Part shown: positions 47,701 through 58,920 of the stretch, piece by piece | How positions within the stretch are numbered: position 1 is the first letter of the stretch | Layout: each line of letters opens with the position of its first letter | Source: Ananas comosus | Taxonomy: Eukaryota; Streptophyta; Magnoliopsida; Poales; Bromeliaceae | Length of the DNA: 64,000 nucleotides | NCBI RefSeq assembly: GCF_001540865.1 | Contig: NC_033623.1 | Coordinates: forward strand, 3,835,171 to 3,899,170 | Direction of reading: 5' to 3' | The notes under the pieces: generated by a model | The model's input: the letters and a program-made list of their open reading frames with translations, nothing else | The model's database searches: none | Told to the model about the DNA's origin: nothing | Translations under genes and position numbers: made by a program

Positions 47701-48771
47701 CGTATCACCAAGCATAATACTTCTTGGTTGTTCATAGGGAGTATATGTTTTAAACCAAATCTCATCATGACAGACATGCCTATTGGCACCAGAGTCTGCC
47801 CACCATCCTTCAACATTCTCCACTAAGCATATGTCTGTTATCATCGCCACAAGTGGCTCCTCGGTAATATTAGCTTGAGGTAAAGCTTTATATTTCCGGA
47901 ATTTGCAAATTCGAGCAATATGCCCACTTTTGCCACAGACATAGCAAATTATATTTTTCACATAAGAAGGAGGTCCTTGGTCATTTTTCTTAAATTGAGG
48001 TCTATCACTGTTCTTTCTAATTTTCTTCTTAGGCTTCAAGTATGTATTTCTAGAATGACTGTTATTAGGTAAAGTATTAGAAGATACTAAGTTTACCTTA
48101 GTGGCGCTAGCATCATTCTCTTTTGCTTCAAGTGCATCTTGGCCTCTTGCCTCCTCTTCCACGCGAATGCGTGCGATTAATGTCTCGAGAGACATCTCCT
48201 TTTGCTTGTGTCGAAGGGTCTTTTGGAATTCTTTCCATGATGGTGGTAGCTTGTCGATGATCCCTAGTACGATCAAGTTATCTCCAAACTTGACTCCTTC
48301 AGATTGAACTTCATGAGCGATCATCTGAAAGTCTTGAACTTGCTCCACCACGGACTTTCCTTCGACCATCTGGTAGCGAAAGAAGCGGCTAGCAGCATAC
48401 TTCTTTGCATCAGCTTGTTCTGTATCATATTTTAGCTGCAATGCCTTCCAAATCTTCTTTGCAGAGGAATAAGTATTTTCATAATAATCATAAAATTGAT
48501 CCGAAAGGCAGTTAAGAAGATAATACCGACAGTTATACTCATCCTTCTCGTATTTTTCAGTTTTCTCGTAGTGTTCGAGAAGTTCGTCTTCATTCATATC
48601 GTCGGTATTCATTTTCTTTGGGTTCTTCTCAGTGAGAACATATGCAACTTTAAGTAAATTGAGGTAGAATAACACTTTTCCTTTCCACCTCTTGAAGTGG
48701 CTTCCATTGAAGCGAAAGGGTTTGTTGAGATCTCCGGCAGTATCGTTGAACTTTTCACGTGTAGCCTCCAT
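44797..48771 (-). CDS. Copia element 2 Gag-Pol polyprotein, intact, 1324 aa
   Basis: A single frame encodes all copia functions. Gag spans about residues 1-275 ([17 protein letters not shown] near the start). The CCHC knuckle [14 protein letters not shown] is at 276-289 and the protease DSGA has Asp326. Integrase has the HHCC finger (H455, H460, C485, C488) and core Asp513, Asp577 and Glu613 (the last two separated by 35 residues, the DD35E pattern). Reverse transcriptase starts near 825, with YVDD at 992-995. RNase H has YSDADW at 1155, TMEAEL at 1196 and CDSTAA at 1235. The length fits a full copia polyprotein. The ATG at 48771 is 19 bases from the 5' LTR, so there is almost no leader. It is closest in this window to copia element 1 (shared WGEA.LTA..LNR.PH.K and DPKRPK blocks). 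I do not assign a named lineage. Confidence 0.95.
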   Translation of the reverse strand: MEATREKFNDTAGDLNKPFRFNGSHFKRWKGKVLFYLNLLKVAYVLTEKNPKKMNTDDMNEDELLEHYEKTEKYEKDEYNCRYYLLNCLSDQFYDYYENTYSSAKKIWKALQLKYDTEQADAKKYAASRFFRYQMVEGKSVVEQVQDFQMIAHEVQSEGVKFGDNLIVLGIIDKLPPSWKEFQKTLRHKQKEMSLETLIARIRVEEEARGQDALEAKENDASATKVNLVSSNTLPNNSHSRNTYLKPKKKIRKNSDRPQFKKNDQGPPSYVKNIICYVCGKSGHIARICKFRKYKALPQANITEEPLVAMITDICLVENVEGWWADSGANRHVCHDEIWFKTYTPYEQPRSIMLGDTHTSEVLGSGEVELKFSSERVLILKDVFYTPSIRKNLMSSFILNKAGFKQTIESDQYVISKNEKFVGKGYACDRMFKLSIENKASSTSAYMLSSVNFWHARLCHINNRYISLMSSLGLIPRLNSDFDKCEICSMSKITKRPHKRIERSTELLELIHSDICEFEGNLTRGGNRYFITFIDDSSKYTYVYLLKNKSDAFEKFKDFFREVENQFGKKIKRIRSDRGREYESTVFNSFVQSLGIIYETTAPYSPALNGVAERKNRILIELTNAMMIDTGVPLNLWGEAILTACYVLNRVPHKKSKMTPFELWKGYKSNLEYLKVWGCLAYVRLPDPKRPKLGVRAATCVFLGYVLNSIAYRFLDIENNVIFESKDAIFHEEKFPYKSKNSGGQDFKSVSNKPSSSNSFVQNQEENIFELRRSKRNRIEKDFGSDYVVMNIKENPLSLQDALSSNDSIFWKEVVSDEMESLISNKTWKLVDLPRGCTTIGCKWVLRKKLKPDGSADKYKARLVAKGYKQKEDLDFFDTFSPVTRVTSIRVLIAIAAIHDLQIHQMDVKTAFLNGDLDEEIYMDQPEGFIEPGQENKVCKLNKSLYGLRQAPRQWHEKFDSCMIENGFKLNECDKCIYYKTFEKLHVIVSLYVDDLLIFGSNLNVIEETKIMLNHYFEMKDLGEANYILGMKITRTPDGIFLDQSHYVEKILRKYNFLNCKHVTTPFDSSVHLFPIKSENEILNQKEYASMIGSLRFATDCTRPDIAYAVGILSRFTSKPGTEHWHAMERVMRYLVGTKTYGLFYGKYPAVIEGYSDADWNTLSGDSLSTTGYIFTLAGGAICWKSKKQTIIANSTMEAELIALASASEEASWLRDLLSEIPFVEKPVPSVLIHCDSTAAIGRVRNRYYNGKSRSVRRKHSTVRSYMNNGIISVDYIKSTDNLADPLTKALGRERIWNTSRGIGLKPITSRTTYEDTQPDDQRS

Positions 48772-48773
48772 TA

Positions 48774-48788
48774 TTGAATCTCCTTAAA
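48774..48788 (-). promoter_or_regulatory. Putative self-complementary primer-binding site, copia 2
   Basis: On the minus strand TTTAAGGAGATTCAA begins two bases (AT) after the LTR end and pairs over 15 bases with LTR positions 48901-48887, leaving a 98-base loop. The same segment is preserved in the 3' LTR at 43789-43803. The site ends only two bases before the polyprotein ATG. Confidence 0.65.
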
Positions 48789-48790
48789 AT

Positions 48791-49363
48791 TGTTGGTGTA
48801 AATATTCAAAAAATAGAGGTTAGCTACAAAATAATTTAAAAAATATCAACGAGTCGATCAAGCCAAGGCACGGATATCTCGCTCTCTTTAAGGAGATTCA
48901 AATTCTCTGCGGTTGGCAAAGCCTTTGAACCGATGCAGCAGAGCACTGACTTGTCCCCTCCAGGATACAATGGCTCGACCCTCGTCGTGTGGCTTCACCA
49001 ACTCTGCACAAGTAGATGAGCCCAAAGCTCCACCAAAAGAAACACCTTTCTTTAACCTTCTCTCTCTCAAGTAGAATAGAAATAGCTTTGTTGTCTTTGT
49101 TTTTGTTGTGTTAAAGTGAAAAGAGAAGCCTCTTTATATAGGTTTCAAAAGTATAGGTTACAAAAGTATTAAATAGCTAAAAGGTTTCACAATTTGGTGT
49201 GAGTATGCATAGGTTTCACGATGAATGCGAGATGTAACTTGCACCTCATTACGAATGTGAGGTTATCACAATCCGCATTGAATGCAAGTTAAGTGAATGC
49301 ATCAATCTTCATGCAAGGGTTATAAAACTTAAAATTCACATTTAATAATAAAATGTAACAACA
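48791..49363 (-). repeat. 5' LTR of copia element 2
   Basis: On the minus strand it runs TGTTGTTACATTTT..ACCAACA. A TATA box (CCTATATAAAGA, 49142-49131) lies about 220 bases in, giving a likely transcription start near 49100. Segment 48901-48887 (TTGAATCTCCTTAAA on the minus strand) is the exact complement of the leader. Confidence 0.93.
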
Positions 49364-49368
49364 CTTTT

Positions 49369-50748
49369 TTGGTATATGAGAGAGAATATATAGTGAGAAC
49401 GATCCAGAACCGTGAAATTATGAAAAAAAAAGGTGCTTATATCACGTTTTGGATAAGAAGATGAGAATAAAAGGCAACAGATCCGGTGTGTGTCACAGTA
49501 TATTAGAATAAGTAACATTTTTAAAAATTAAATTTGTACTAGATCTAGACATTAATTTGTTTTCTTCCTAACAACACTCAATCCGACCAAGAAACTAGAT
49601 ATACCAAGGAAATTTTTAAAAACGCATAAACTTAAAAGAAAATTACTTCCACGTCACTCAACACTATTTATTTGTTTATTTTTAGACGCCTCTATCGATG
49701 AAGGTGTGTTACGTCCACATGCACTCACTGATGCATGCGATTAGCCAATTAAGATAATATCGGAGACATGCATGCTTTGCCAAGTAATGCAGAATCTTAA
49801 TCTTTACATAACGGAGAAGAGTGCGCCAAGATTTGTGCAAGAAACACTGGTCATGGTCATGGTGATGGTCAACAACGCTTTCATTAATTTGTTGCATTTA
49901 TAGCGGCCAATTTAACACGCTTTGCTGGTATAGAATAAATATATAATAGTGAGAATTTCTCATTAAATTAATTGTGGGAAAAAAATTTTCCAATTAATTG
50001 AGTTAGTTGAACCATTGTTAATTGGTTTATTTTAGAAAGGGAATAGGAGGTTATATATAGTATCATACAAGAGAAAAGAATTAAAATCTGACTAGAGAAA
50101 GGTTACTAGATCTAATCATTATCATCTGCGGTAAAGCCGTAAAGGCCTCTTATTAATCTCTCCTTTTGGAGAAACTACTGTATACACCCGGTGCACCGTG
50201 AGCCGCACAATGCCTAAAAAAAAAGGATTAATTTCATACAGAGTTCCTGCAAATATAGATAATAGCAAATATATCTCTATAAAGTTCAACTTTCATATAT
50301 TACCCTTATAAAAGTCCTAATATTTTCAAATATGTCCCTATCGTTAGAATCCATTAGAAAAATTAAGTTAACCACATATTAAATATTTAATCCTGATTAA
50401 TTTTTGATATTTTTAACCCTCTTATATTACACTGTTATGGCTTGTGGAGGGATATATTTGTGATGGCGAAATTGAAAATATAAATGGTTTTCTAACGGTA
50501 ACAAATCAGAGAGACATATTTGAAAATATTATAACTTTCACAGAAACAACATATGAATGTTGGATTTTATAAAGATATATATTTATCATTCACTATATTT
50601 AAAATGATCTGTATAAAATTAATTGAAAAAAAAACCACAGAGAGTGTCTCATTCAGCATGTTTTGCTAGTACTGGATAAATAATCATTGAAAATATCTCA
50701 TCAAATAATCAATTTGGTAACAAATGAAATCCCATCAACTAATGTTTT
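49369..50748. other. Intergenic DNA with one arm of a local duplication
   Basis: No gene is recognised. About 49905-50215 is a diverged direct copy of 50655-50740 joined to 51410-51660. Shared blocks include AGAGAAAAGAATTAAAATCT, ACTAGATCTAATCA and GAAACTACTGTAT followed by CACCCG..GCACCGTGA. Confidence 0.55.
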
Positions 50749-51401
50749 GGCTAAATTACATAAAACCCCCCTCTCAAAACCCGATTTTTCACTTTTCCCC
50801 CTGTCATTTAAAAACCTATATTTTGCCTCCTTGTAAAATAAAAAATGTTCACAGAGGGGTACAGTGTGTAAAATAACTATTTTGCCCCTCAACATTTTCG
50901 TCTCTTCCCTTATCTTCCTCAACCGCCGCCTCGATCGGCCGCGATTCACACCTCAATCGGCCGCAATTTCTCTCCATTTTCTTCTCCACTTGCTCCCCTT
51001 CTCATCCTGCACCCTCGCCACCTCTCGATTTCGGCAACAGTAGGGAGGAAATCGAGGTTGGCGTTGATGGAGAGGTAGGCAAGGGCAACAAGGGCGAAGG
51101 CGAGGCGGCGGCGGAGGAGGGCGAAGAGGATTTGGGCGAGGGCGAGAGCGATGCAGTGGAGGAGGGCGAGGCGGCGAGGCAGCGGCAAGGTGGCGAGGCG
51201 GAGGGAGGCGAAGCAACAAGGAAGAGGGCGAAGGGTATTTTTTGCATAAAAAAATATTTTATAACAGAATCCTAACGGATCACTAACGGTAGGGGGTGAA
51301 GTGCACATTTTTTTTTACAAGAGGCAAAGTGTAGGTTTTTAAATGACAGGGGGGAAAGTGAAAAATCGGATTTTGACAGCGGGATTTTCTGTAATTTAGC
51401 C
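50749..51401. mobile_element. Pack-MULE-like element with long TIRs and GC-rich core
   Basis: GGCTAAATTACA at 50749 and its complement TGTAATTTAGCC at 51401 are the tips of inverted repeats about 110 bases long (shared CCGATTTTTCACTTTTCCCC-like and CATTTAAAAACCTA blocks). The flanks repeat AATGTTTT (50741-50748 and 51402-51409), 8 bp. The core (50930-51240) is GC-rich and codes for Ala/Pro/Arg/Ser-rich frames on the minus strand, unlike the AT-rich surroundings. Long TIRs around foreign GC-rich sequence suggest gene-fragment capture. The 8-bp duplication would also fit hAT, so the superfamily is open. Confidence 0.7.
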
Positions 51402-51409
51402 AATGTTTT

Positions 51410-52116
51410 TTGTGATCAGCTTACAAAGTTGCGAGTTGGGTTAGGTTAAACCCATCATTAGTTGATTTACTGTAGAAGAGGCTAGGGTACTATAGCATCT
51501 TATTAGAGAAAAGAATTAAAATCTTTACTGTAGAAAGGATACTAGATCTAATCACCTACTAATGTAAACGCCTTTTTTTTAGAGATCTTCTTGTCCAGAA
51601 ACTACTGTATGCACCCGCCGCACCGTGAACCGGCCCGTACATGTAAAATACTTTGCATAGACATCCTAAAATTAATCAGGATTTAGATTATCATATACAT
51701 TTAAAATTATTATAATATTTGAGCATCATATTTTTTAAGTTATAAATAAACTTTTTAAATAGGTAAAAACACACCGAACTTATTTTGAACTATGGGACTT
51801 TTTTGACTTTGCTGCTCAACCTCTCAAAATTTTATTTTTATAATCCAGCCTATTCATTATTAGATTTGACTAAATCAACCACACTCTGACTTTCAAATGT
51901 AAATACTTTATTTAGTTTTATAGATTTAATTAGTATTACTTCATGCAATTATTGCATCTACAAACTTATTAAAATAAATAATTAGTTTAAATTTTGATAT
52001 CAAATTATCGTTGATTGACTAAAAGATTGGACGGTAGAATCAAAATTTTAAAAGATTAGATAACCGATTTAAAATATTCATAAGTTCAGATGAATTTCAT
52101 ACATTTTTATTTTTTA

Positions 52117-52154
<38 letters not shown>

Positions 52155-52660
52155 AAATTTAAAATAATAATTATTATAATATAAATATTACATGTGGTGA
52201 ATGGGATGATAGGATATAAAGAAATGCAAGAGAGACCTTTTTTAAGTCTTGTTCAATTATTGTTTAACATCCAATTAGAAACCAATAAGCAACGCAGCAA
52301 TCGGAGAAACCAATGGAATATTGCCACGTCACCAATCCGAGAAATTTCGTGCGCGGCGAAAAGTTTCGTGTAATTACGCCGATAGATGCGCCAGGATTTA
52401 GTGGGGGGCTCCGCGAGAGATTGACCCACCGGTCCAAATTCCGAACCGGACCGGGCCGGTTCGAAGGGTAAAACCGTAAAAAGGGCCCGGCATTGGCGTC
52501 CGCAACACGCGTGGGAACGGGCTGATGATGGGAGAGGTGGGAAGTGGTAGGGGGGCGTTACGCATGGGTCCATCATGCTGCTCCCGTAAAAAGCCCTCGC
52601 ATACTCATAAGCATAATTAATAATTTGTTCCCCCCCAAATCTCGCACTCAAAAAAAAAAA
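51410..52660. other. Intergenic DNA, possible low-copy GC-rich segment
   Basis: 51410-51660 is the right part of the local duplication. 52117-52155 is an (AAT)n/(ATT)n palindrome. 52290-52620 is GC-rich and unlike the repeats around it. It includes CCAATAAG and GCCACGTCACCAAT promoter-like motifs and a 132-codon minus-strand frame (52651-52253) with no domain. It could be the 5' region of a gene, but I cannot identify one. Confidence 0.35.
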
Positions 52661-52663
52661 AAA

Positions 52664-53280
52664 AAATTTTAAATATCATCCATGCAATTTTGTCTTTTTT
52701 TACTTATTATCTTATGATTTAAAGTGTATCAATTTAGTATTCTGTAATTTCATTTTTTTTTCTTTCTGTCGGCCTTCCATTAATTAACTTTTCGATAAAT
52801 CATATACAAAAAACTTCAGATATCCCACATATAGTTTATCGAATATTCATTTTAATATCCTTTAGTTTTTAACGAAAAAAATTAGTAGAGTGGATAACAA
52901 AAAGAAAAAAATAAAATCATAGAATACAAAAGTGATACACTTTAAATCACAGAATATTAAAATGAGAATATGCGAAATCACATGAGTAGTATTTAAAGCT
53001 TTCCCCCCTCCCCCCCTCCCCCTGTAATTTCATTTTTTTTATTTTTGTCGGCCTTCCGTTAACTTTTCGATAAATCATATGCAAAAAACTTCAGATATCC
53101 CACGTATAGTTTATCGAATATTCACTTTAGTATCCTTTAGTTTTTAACGAAAAATATTAGTAGAATGGATAACAAAAAGAAAAAAATAAAATTATAGGAT
53201 ACAAAGTGATACACTTTAAATCACAGAATATAAAGTGAGAAAGCGCGAAATCACAGGAGTGGTATTTAAAAGCTCCCCAC
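52664..53280. mobile_element. Two adjacent MITE copies related to 4575-4928
   Basis: 52664-53010 and 53020-53280 are near-repeats of each other (TTTTCGATAAATCATAT, ACTTCAGATATCCCAC, TAGTTTATCGAATATTCA, ATACACTTTAAATCACAG). They resemble the Mutator-type MITE at 4575 by the AAAGTGTATCAATTT and GATACACTTTAAA ends. A C-rich tract joins them. The second copy lacks its left end. Confidence 0.6.
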
Positions 53281-53823
53281 CCCCCCCAAAAAAGGTAGAG
53301 ACCCCTCAACAATAGTCCGGTTTTGAAACAAAACCCTTTAACTTTTTAATTGCGTTAGATTTGGAACCCTTTCAACTTTCAATTTATTTGATTTCTTGTT
53401 TTTATACTTTCGTTTTGTTAAAAATTTTATCAAATTTAATAATTATGCTAATTATTAATTGTTAAATGGTCTAGTGTTACTTGCTAATAAAAATGATTAA
53501 ATTTATTACATTAGGAAAAATTACAAGTGAGTTTGAAAAAGTCATTTAATCTTTTATCTGAAATCACTTAATTCTAAAAAAATTAGCTTTTTTGCATAAA
53601 AATCTATTAATTTTGTATTTTCATAAAATCATATAATATTTTTTAATTTTACAAATTAAGGTAGAATTTTTTAAACAAAGAGATAAAATACTTCTTTTTT
53701 TCGTCTCCTTTCTCCTATTCTCCTATTCTTCCTTTCTTTCTCCGCTCGTTTCTTTTCCCTCCTCCTCCTCCTCCACCACCACCACTTGCGCGTCCCCGTC
53801 GTACTCCTCCCTTATCTCATCTA

Positions 53824-54080
53824 TGTTACCATATATATATTACATACTATATATATATTTTATATGTTACCATATATAATATATGTACACTACCATTTAT
53901 ATTATATATATTACTATGTACATTACTTTCTTTTTAGGATAGTATTATTTTCTTTTGATTATTTCTTTGTCTAACAGGATACAATCCTGTACTTCCATAT
54001 AAAGCTTTTTCCTCTCTCTATATAAGAGAATGGATTTAGATGAATAAAAATACAGAAAATTTCTCAATTCTCGTGTTTCG
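53824..54080 (+). repeat. 5' LTR of copia element 3
   Basis: Start TGTTACCATATATA, end ..CTCGTGTTTCG (last base mutated from A, compare TTTCA at 58788). A TATA box CTATATAAG lies at about 54018. A second TGTTACC at 53865 makes the exact start slightly uncertain, but ATCTA supports 53824. Confidence 0.8.
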
Positions 54081-54338
54081 TGGTATCAAAGCCCTTCTAG
54101 AGTTTTATTCTCTTTCGACGACATTTTTGCTCATCTCCTAAGAAAGCGAATTGTCCGTCCAGATCAGCACCACGTCACACCACGCCCGAGGACAACACGA
54201 TCCGGTTCGAGTGGTTAACTGGGGCTGCGATCGTCATCATCACGTCCGTGTGGCTGCGTATCGTACCTCGACATACGTCCGACCAAGTCATTTCTTCAGA
54301 TTTGTCTATTCTATCTCTTTTCTTTATTTATTTAAGCT

Positions 54339-57300
54339 ATGACATCTTCTATCAATCAATTTCTACAACTAGATGTCAAATTATCTAGTTCTAATTACCG
54401 GGAGTGGTCGGTGTCTGTAAAACATTTACTTGATGCCCTAGATTTAACAGATCATATTAATGACACTAGCCCTCCTGCTGATGAGAAGAAACTCAAAGAG
54501 TGGAATAATGCTGATAGACGTACTCGTGGAATTATATCCATGTATGTGGAAATTGACATCAGAATGCAGTTGGTGAGTTTCACTAAGGCTCGGCAAATGT
54601 GGGATCATCTTAAAAAACTGTATGAGCAATCTAGCCATACTCAATCCTATGCTGAATTCCAAGAGATCACATCGGCTCATCAAGGTGAACGCTCCATTCA
54701 AGAGTTTTATAGCTTTATGCAAGCAAGGTGGTGCCAACTATCCATCATGGACGAATCATTATGCCAGACTTGTTTGGCTTGCACTTGTGCTACCAAACAA
54801 ACGCAAATTCGTGATCAGCAGTACTTTTTTCAATTTATTATGCGTCTACGGCCAGAGTTCGAGGCCTTGCGAGGCCAACTTCTTCATCGATCTCCGCTAC
54901 CCACCATTGATGCTGCACTTGCAGAGCTTATTGCAGAGGAAACTCGTCTTCGAGTATTGCATTCCTCCAGTTCTTCAACACCGACTGTACTTGCTGCTCC
55001 AAATCAAGTTCCTCCTGTTCCAGTTGTTTTGTCATCTAAGCCTTTAAGTTCTACTAATTCGTTTGTTCCTCGAAAGAACAAACGCAATATCCAATACAAA
55101 TATTGCCAACTCTGGGGGCATTCTATTCAAGATTGTAAGAAAAAGAAGTGGGTTGATCAACATCGATATTCTCCACGTGGTTATCATGCTGCTGCTTCTA
55201 CTTTGCAGATCGAGCATCCTTCTTCTAACAATGCAGGACATCACATTGCCTCTACTCAACTCAGTTGGCCTCAACTAATGCAGCTACTCCAACAGAGCAA
55301 TCTGAATAACTCGACTCCAAAAGAGCTAGAATCCAGTCCTCAGACATCATCAGTACCATCAGGTTTTGGTTCCCTTTCAACACCTAGCTTTGGAGGTAAT
55401 TCTAAGAATTTTTGGATTCTAGACTCAGGTGCTTCTTTTCATATAACTCCACATGATTCATTACTTTCTTCACCTTCCCTATTGTCTTCTCCGCTCAATA
55501 TTTTTACTACTGATGGTACACCACTTCCTGTTACTCATTATGGTACATTATCACCTACCATTAGTAATTCTGCCAAATTTTGTGTGCCCTCTATTTTACA
55601 CATATCAGAACTTTCTTTAAATCTTTTGTCTGTTAGCCAAATTACTGATCATGATTGTACAGTTACATTTGACTCCTCTTCTTGTCGTGTTTAGGATCGT
55701 CGAACAGGGACTTTGATTGGACAGGGCTATAGGTGTGATGGCTTGTACTACATGGATCATCTGCATCTACCATCCAACCATAACTCTGTTAACGCCACCA
55801 CTGCTTCAACCATCTCTAGTACTACTTTATGGCATCGTCGCTTAGGTCACCTTTCTTTTGAACATCTTAATGTTTTAATTCGTCGTGGTGTTTTAGGCAA
55901 ATTTTCTGTTTCCAATAATCTCAGTTGTATGGGTTGCGAACTTGCTAAACATACTACTCGACCTTTTCCTACTAGTAATTCTGTCTCTTATGCTGCTTTT
56001 GATTTAATTCATTCTGATTTTGGAGTCCTGCTCCTATTTCTACACGTATTGGTAATCGGTACTATGTGATCTTTGTGGATGACTATTCTCGTTTTACCTG
56101 GATATATTTCATGAACAACCGGTCTGAACTATTGCAAATATATAAAAATTTTACAGTTATGATTCAAAACACATTTGGTACAAATATTAAAATATTTCGT
56201 TCAGACTCTGGTGGTGAATATATCTCTTCCGAATTCAGAAAAATTCTTGCAAGTCAAGGCACCTTACCTCAGCTTTCTTGCCCATATGCTCATCAACAAA
56301 ATGGGGTTGCTGAAAGAAAGCATCGTCATATCATGGATACTGCTCGGTCTCTTCTTTTTGATAGTTCTGTTCCTTTACAATTTTGGGCTGATGCTGTCAA
56401 TACAGCTGTTTACTTAATCAACATTATGCCTTCTAGTGTCCTTTCAGGTGTCTCTCCTAGTGAGTGGTTGTTTGCCAAGCCTCCTTCATATGATCACCTG
56501 CGAGTCTTCGCTTGCATTTGTCTTGTGTTGCTACCTCCTCACGAACGAAATAAATTGTCTCCTAAATCTGCTATTTGTATCTTTCTAGGATATAGTCTTG
56601 AGCATAAAGGGTATTGTTGCTATGATCCTAACACGAGATGTCTTCGGATTTCTCGTGATGTGATTTTCTTTGAGCATATTCTCTATTATGCCCAACCCAC
56701 ACCAGCCACTGCATCTTCTTCATCTGCACCTATCGATCTTTCCTTTTTGCATGATTCTTTTCCAGGGCATTCCTCTTCCCCTGAGGACTCTATCTCTCCT
56801 AATACCTCTCCTGCAGATGAAAGTGAAGTTCATGCCTCTCATGATAGTCCTTCCGTCGAAGCTCCAACCGACGATCCTCCAACATCCGTGCGTCGCTATC
56901 CCCTTCAAGAGCGCCAGCCCAAAAGGTTCTTTGGTTGTGCTTCCTCACATTCTCTTTCTCCCCATTTCCATACCTTTCTCGCTACCATCCATTCTCACCA
57001 GGAACCACGAACATACTGCCAAGCTGTGGCCATTCCTGAGTGGCAAGATGCTATGTCTGACGAACTTAAGGCTCTTCACCACACCGGTACCTGGACGCTT
57101 GTTTGTCTTCCTCCAGGAAAGGTTCCAATCAATTGCAAATGGATCTACAAAGTTAAGACAAAGTCTGATGGTTCTATTGATCACTACAAGGCTCGCTTGG
57201 TTGCTCGCGGCTTTGCTCAAGAGTATGGCATCGATTACGAGGAGACATTTGCTCCGGTTGCTAAAATGACCTCTGTTCGCGTTCTTATTGCTGTTGCTGC

Positions 57301-58513
57301 CACTTGTGGTTGGCCGTTATATCAACTTGATGTTAAGAATGCCTTTTTACATGGTGATCTTCACGAAGAAGTTTACATGCAGCCACCTCCTAGCCTTAAT
57401 CATCCACCTGGTCATGTCTGCCTACTTCGCAAGGCATTGTATGGTCTTAAACAAGCTCCTCGTGCTTGGTTTGAGAAGTTCTCGACTGCTGTTATCTCTG
57501 CTGGTTTTCGTCAGAGTGAAAATGACCATGCATTATTCATTCACTCTTCTGCTCGTGGTATTACTATTTTACTTCTCTATGTTGATGATATGATTATCAC
57601 TGGTGATGATCCCGATTTTATATATTTTATCAAATCTTTCTTTCAACGTCAATTTGAAATAAGGATCTCGGGCTCCTCCGTTATTTTCTAGGTATTGAAG
57701 TAGCCTACGGTCCTAAAGGCTATTTGCTATCTCAACGGAAGTATACAGCGGATCTCATCTCTCGTGCTGGTCTTACTGACAATGACACAGTCAATACTCC
57801 TATGCAACTTCATCAAAAACTAACTCCTACCATGATCAAATCCTACTCGCTATCGGGAGTTAGTTGGAGCTTTTATTTATCTCACTATCTCTCGTCCAGA
57901 TGTTGCTTATGCTGTCCACATAGTAAGCCAGTTTGTTCAGGAACCAACTTCTGTTCACTATGCTGCTATTCTTCGTATTCTCCCCTATCTTCGTGGCACT
58001 ATTAATCAGAGTCTTTTCTTTTCTTCTACCTCGGAACTTGCACTCCGAGCTTATTCTGATGCTGATTGGGCTGGGGACCAAACTGATCGTCGATCTACCA
58101 CAGGTTATTGCATATTTCTTGGTGATTCGCTTATTTCCTGGCGAGCTAAGAAACAGAATATTGTCTCCAAATCTAGTGCCGAAGCTGAGTATCGTGCTAT
58201 GTCTGCTACAGCATCTGAGATTGTTTGGCTTCGTCGTCTTCTTGGTGATATTGGCATTACTTGCTCTACTCCGACACCTCTGTATTGTGACAATCAAAGT
58301 GCCATCAAGATTGCTAATAATCCGGTATTTCATGAACGCACTAAACATATTGAAATTGATTGTCACTTCGTTCGGCATCATTTTCTTAATGGCACACTGG
58401 CATTATCTTTTATATCTTCTCATCTTCAGCTTGCCAACTTCTTCACAAAGTCTCAGACCACACAACATTATCAATTTCTTTTATCCAAACTCTCGGTGTT
58501 TAACCCACCTTGA
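54339..58513 (+). pseudogene. Copia element 3 Gag-Pol polyprotein, stop and frameshifts
   Basis: ATG at 54339 opens Gag (LDVKLSSSNYREWSVSVKHL). The zinc knuckle reads YKYCQLWGHSIQDC: its first Cys is replaced by Tyr. The protease motif is DSGASFHIT. An in-frame TAG is at 55692-55694. The integrase finger is HRRLGHLSFEHL..CMGCELAK; then a frameshift occurs near 56025 in HSD. The core follows (RSDSGGEY, GVAERKHRHIMD), then RT (TWTLVCLPPGKVPINCKWIY, YVDDMIITG). Frameshifts near 57665 and 57850-57900 precede RNase H (AYSDADWAGD, SSAEAEYRAMS, CDNQSA). Order is Gag-PR-INT-RT-RH. It is clearly a different lineage from copia elements 1 and 2. Confidence 0.9.
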
Positions 58514-58526
58514 GTTTGCGGAGGGG

Positions 58527-58788
58527 TGTTACCATATATATAACAGGATACAATCTATTATGTACATTACTTAACCCACATCAACATTAGACTTTGATAT
58601 ACACTACCATTTATATTATATATATTACTATGTACATTACTTTCTTATTAGGATAGTATTATTTCCTTTCGATTATTTCTTTGTATAACAGGATACAATC
58701 CTGTACTTTCATGTAAAGCTTTTTTCTCTCAAAAATAAGAAAATGGATTTAGATGAGATACAGAAAATTTCTCAATTCTCGTGTTTCA
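58527..58788 (+). repeat. 3' LTR of copia element 3
   Basis: TGTTACCATA to CGTGTTTCA, 262 bp. The last 170 bases match the 5' LTR closely (ACACTACCATTTATATTATA, then the GGATAGTATTATTTC and CAGGATACAATCCTGTACTT blocks). Confidence 0.85.
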
Positions 58789-58920
58789 ATCTATATCTCT
58801 GCTGCCGTCGACGACGGAGGTGGCGACGGCTCGAACACACATACTCCTCCCTTATCTCATCTATATCTCTGCTGCCGTCGACGATGGAGGTGGCGACAGC
58901 TCGAACACATCATGGATCAC
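58789..58920 (+). repeat. 70-bp tandem repeat, nearly two units
   Basis: The unit starting ATCTATATCTCTGCTGCCGT at 58789 recurs at 58859 with few changes. The end of the unit (CTCCTCCCTTATCTC) also lies left of the 5' LTR at 53805-53818. Copia element 3 therefore inserted inside this repeat. Confidence 0.75.

Larger units (their letters stand above)
43693..49363 (-). mobile_element. Copia element 2, structurally intact, minus strand
   Basis: The LTRs are 43693-44265 (3' in element sense) and 48791-49363 (5'), both 573 bp, flanked by CTTTT (43688-43692 and 49364-49368). By eye I count 18 differences between LTRs, nearly all transitions. A polypurine tract (complement of 44266-44276) abuts the 3' LTR. 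One uninterrupted 1324-codon frame fills the body, starting only 19 bases after the 5' LTR. The leader has no tRNA-type primer site but is complementary to the LTR. It is the best candidate for a recently mobile element here. Confidence 0.95.
53824..58788 (+). mobile_element. Copia element 3, degenerate, with canonical primer site
   Basis: The LTRs are 53824-54080 and 58527-58788, with the target duplication ATCTA at 53819-53823 and 58789-58793. The primer site TGGTATCAAAGC (54081-54092) directly follows the 5' LTR and differs by one base from the usual initiator-Met-tRNA site. The polypurine tract GCGGAGGGG ends at 58526. The LTRs differ in their AT-rich first third. The polyprotein has at least one stop and several frameshifts. 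Confidence 0.9.

Noticed and set aside
52253..52651. 132-codon minus-strand frame in GC-rich DNA
   Set aside because: No domain, no clear start context, mixed composition. Kept only as a possible low-copy segment.
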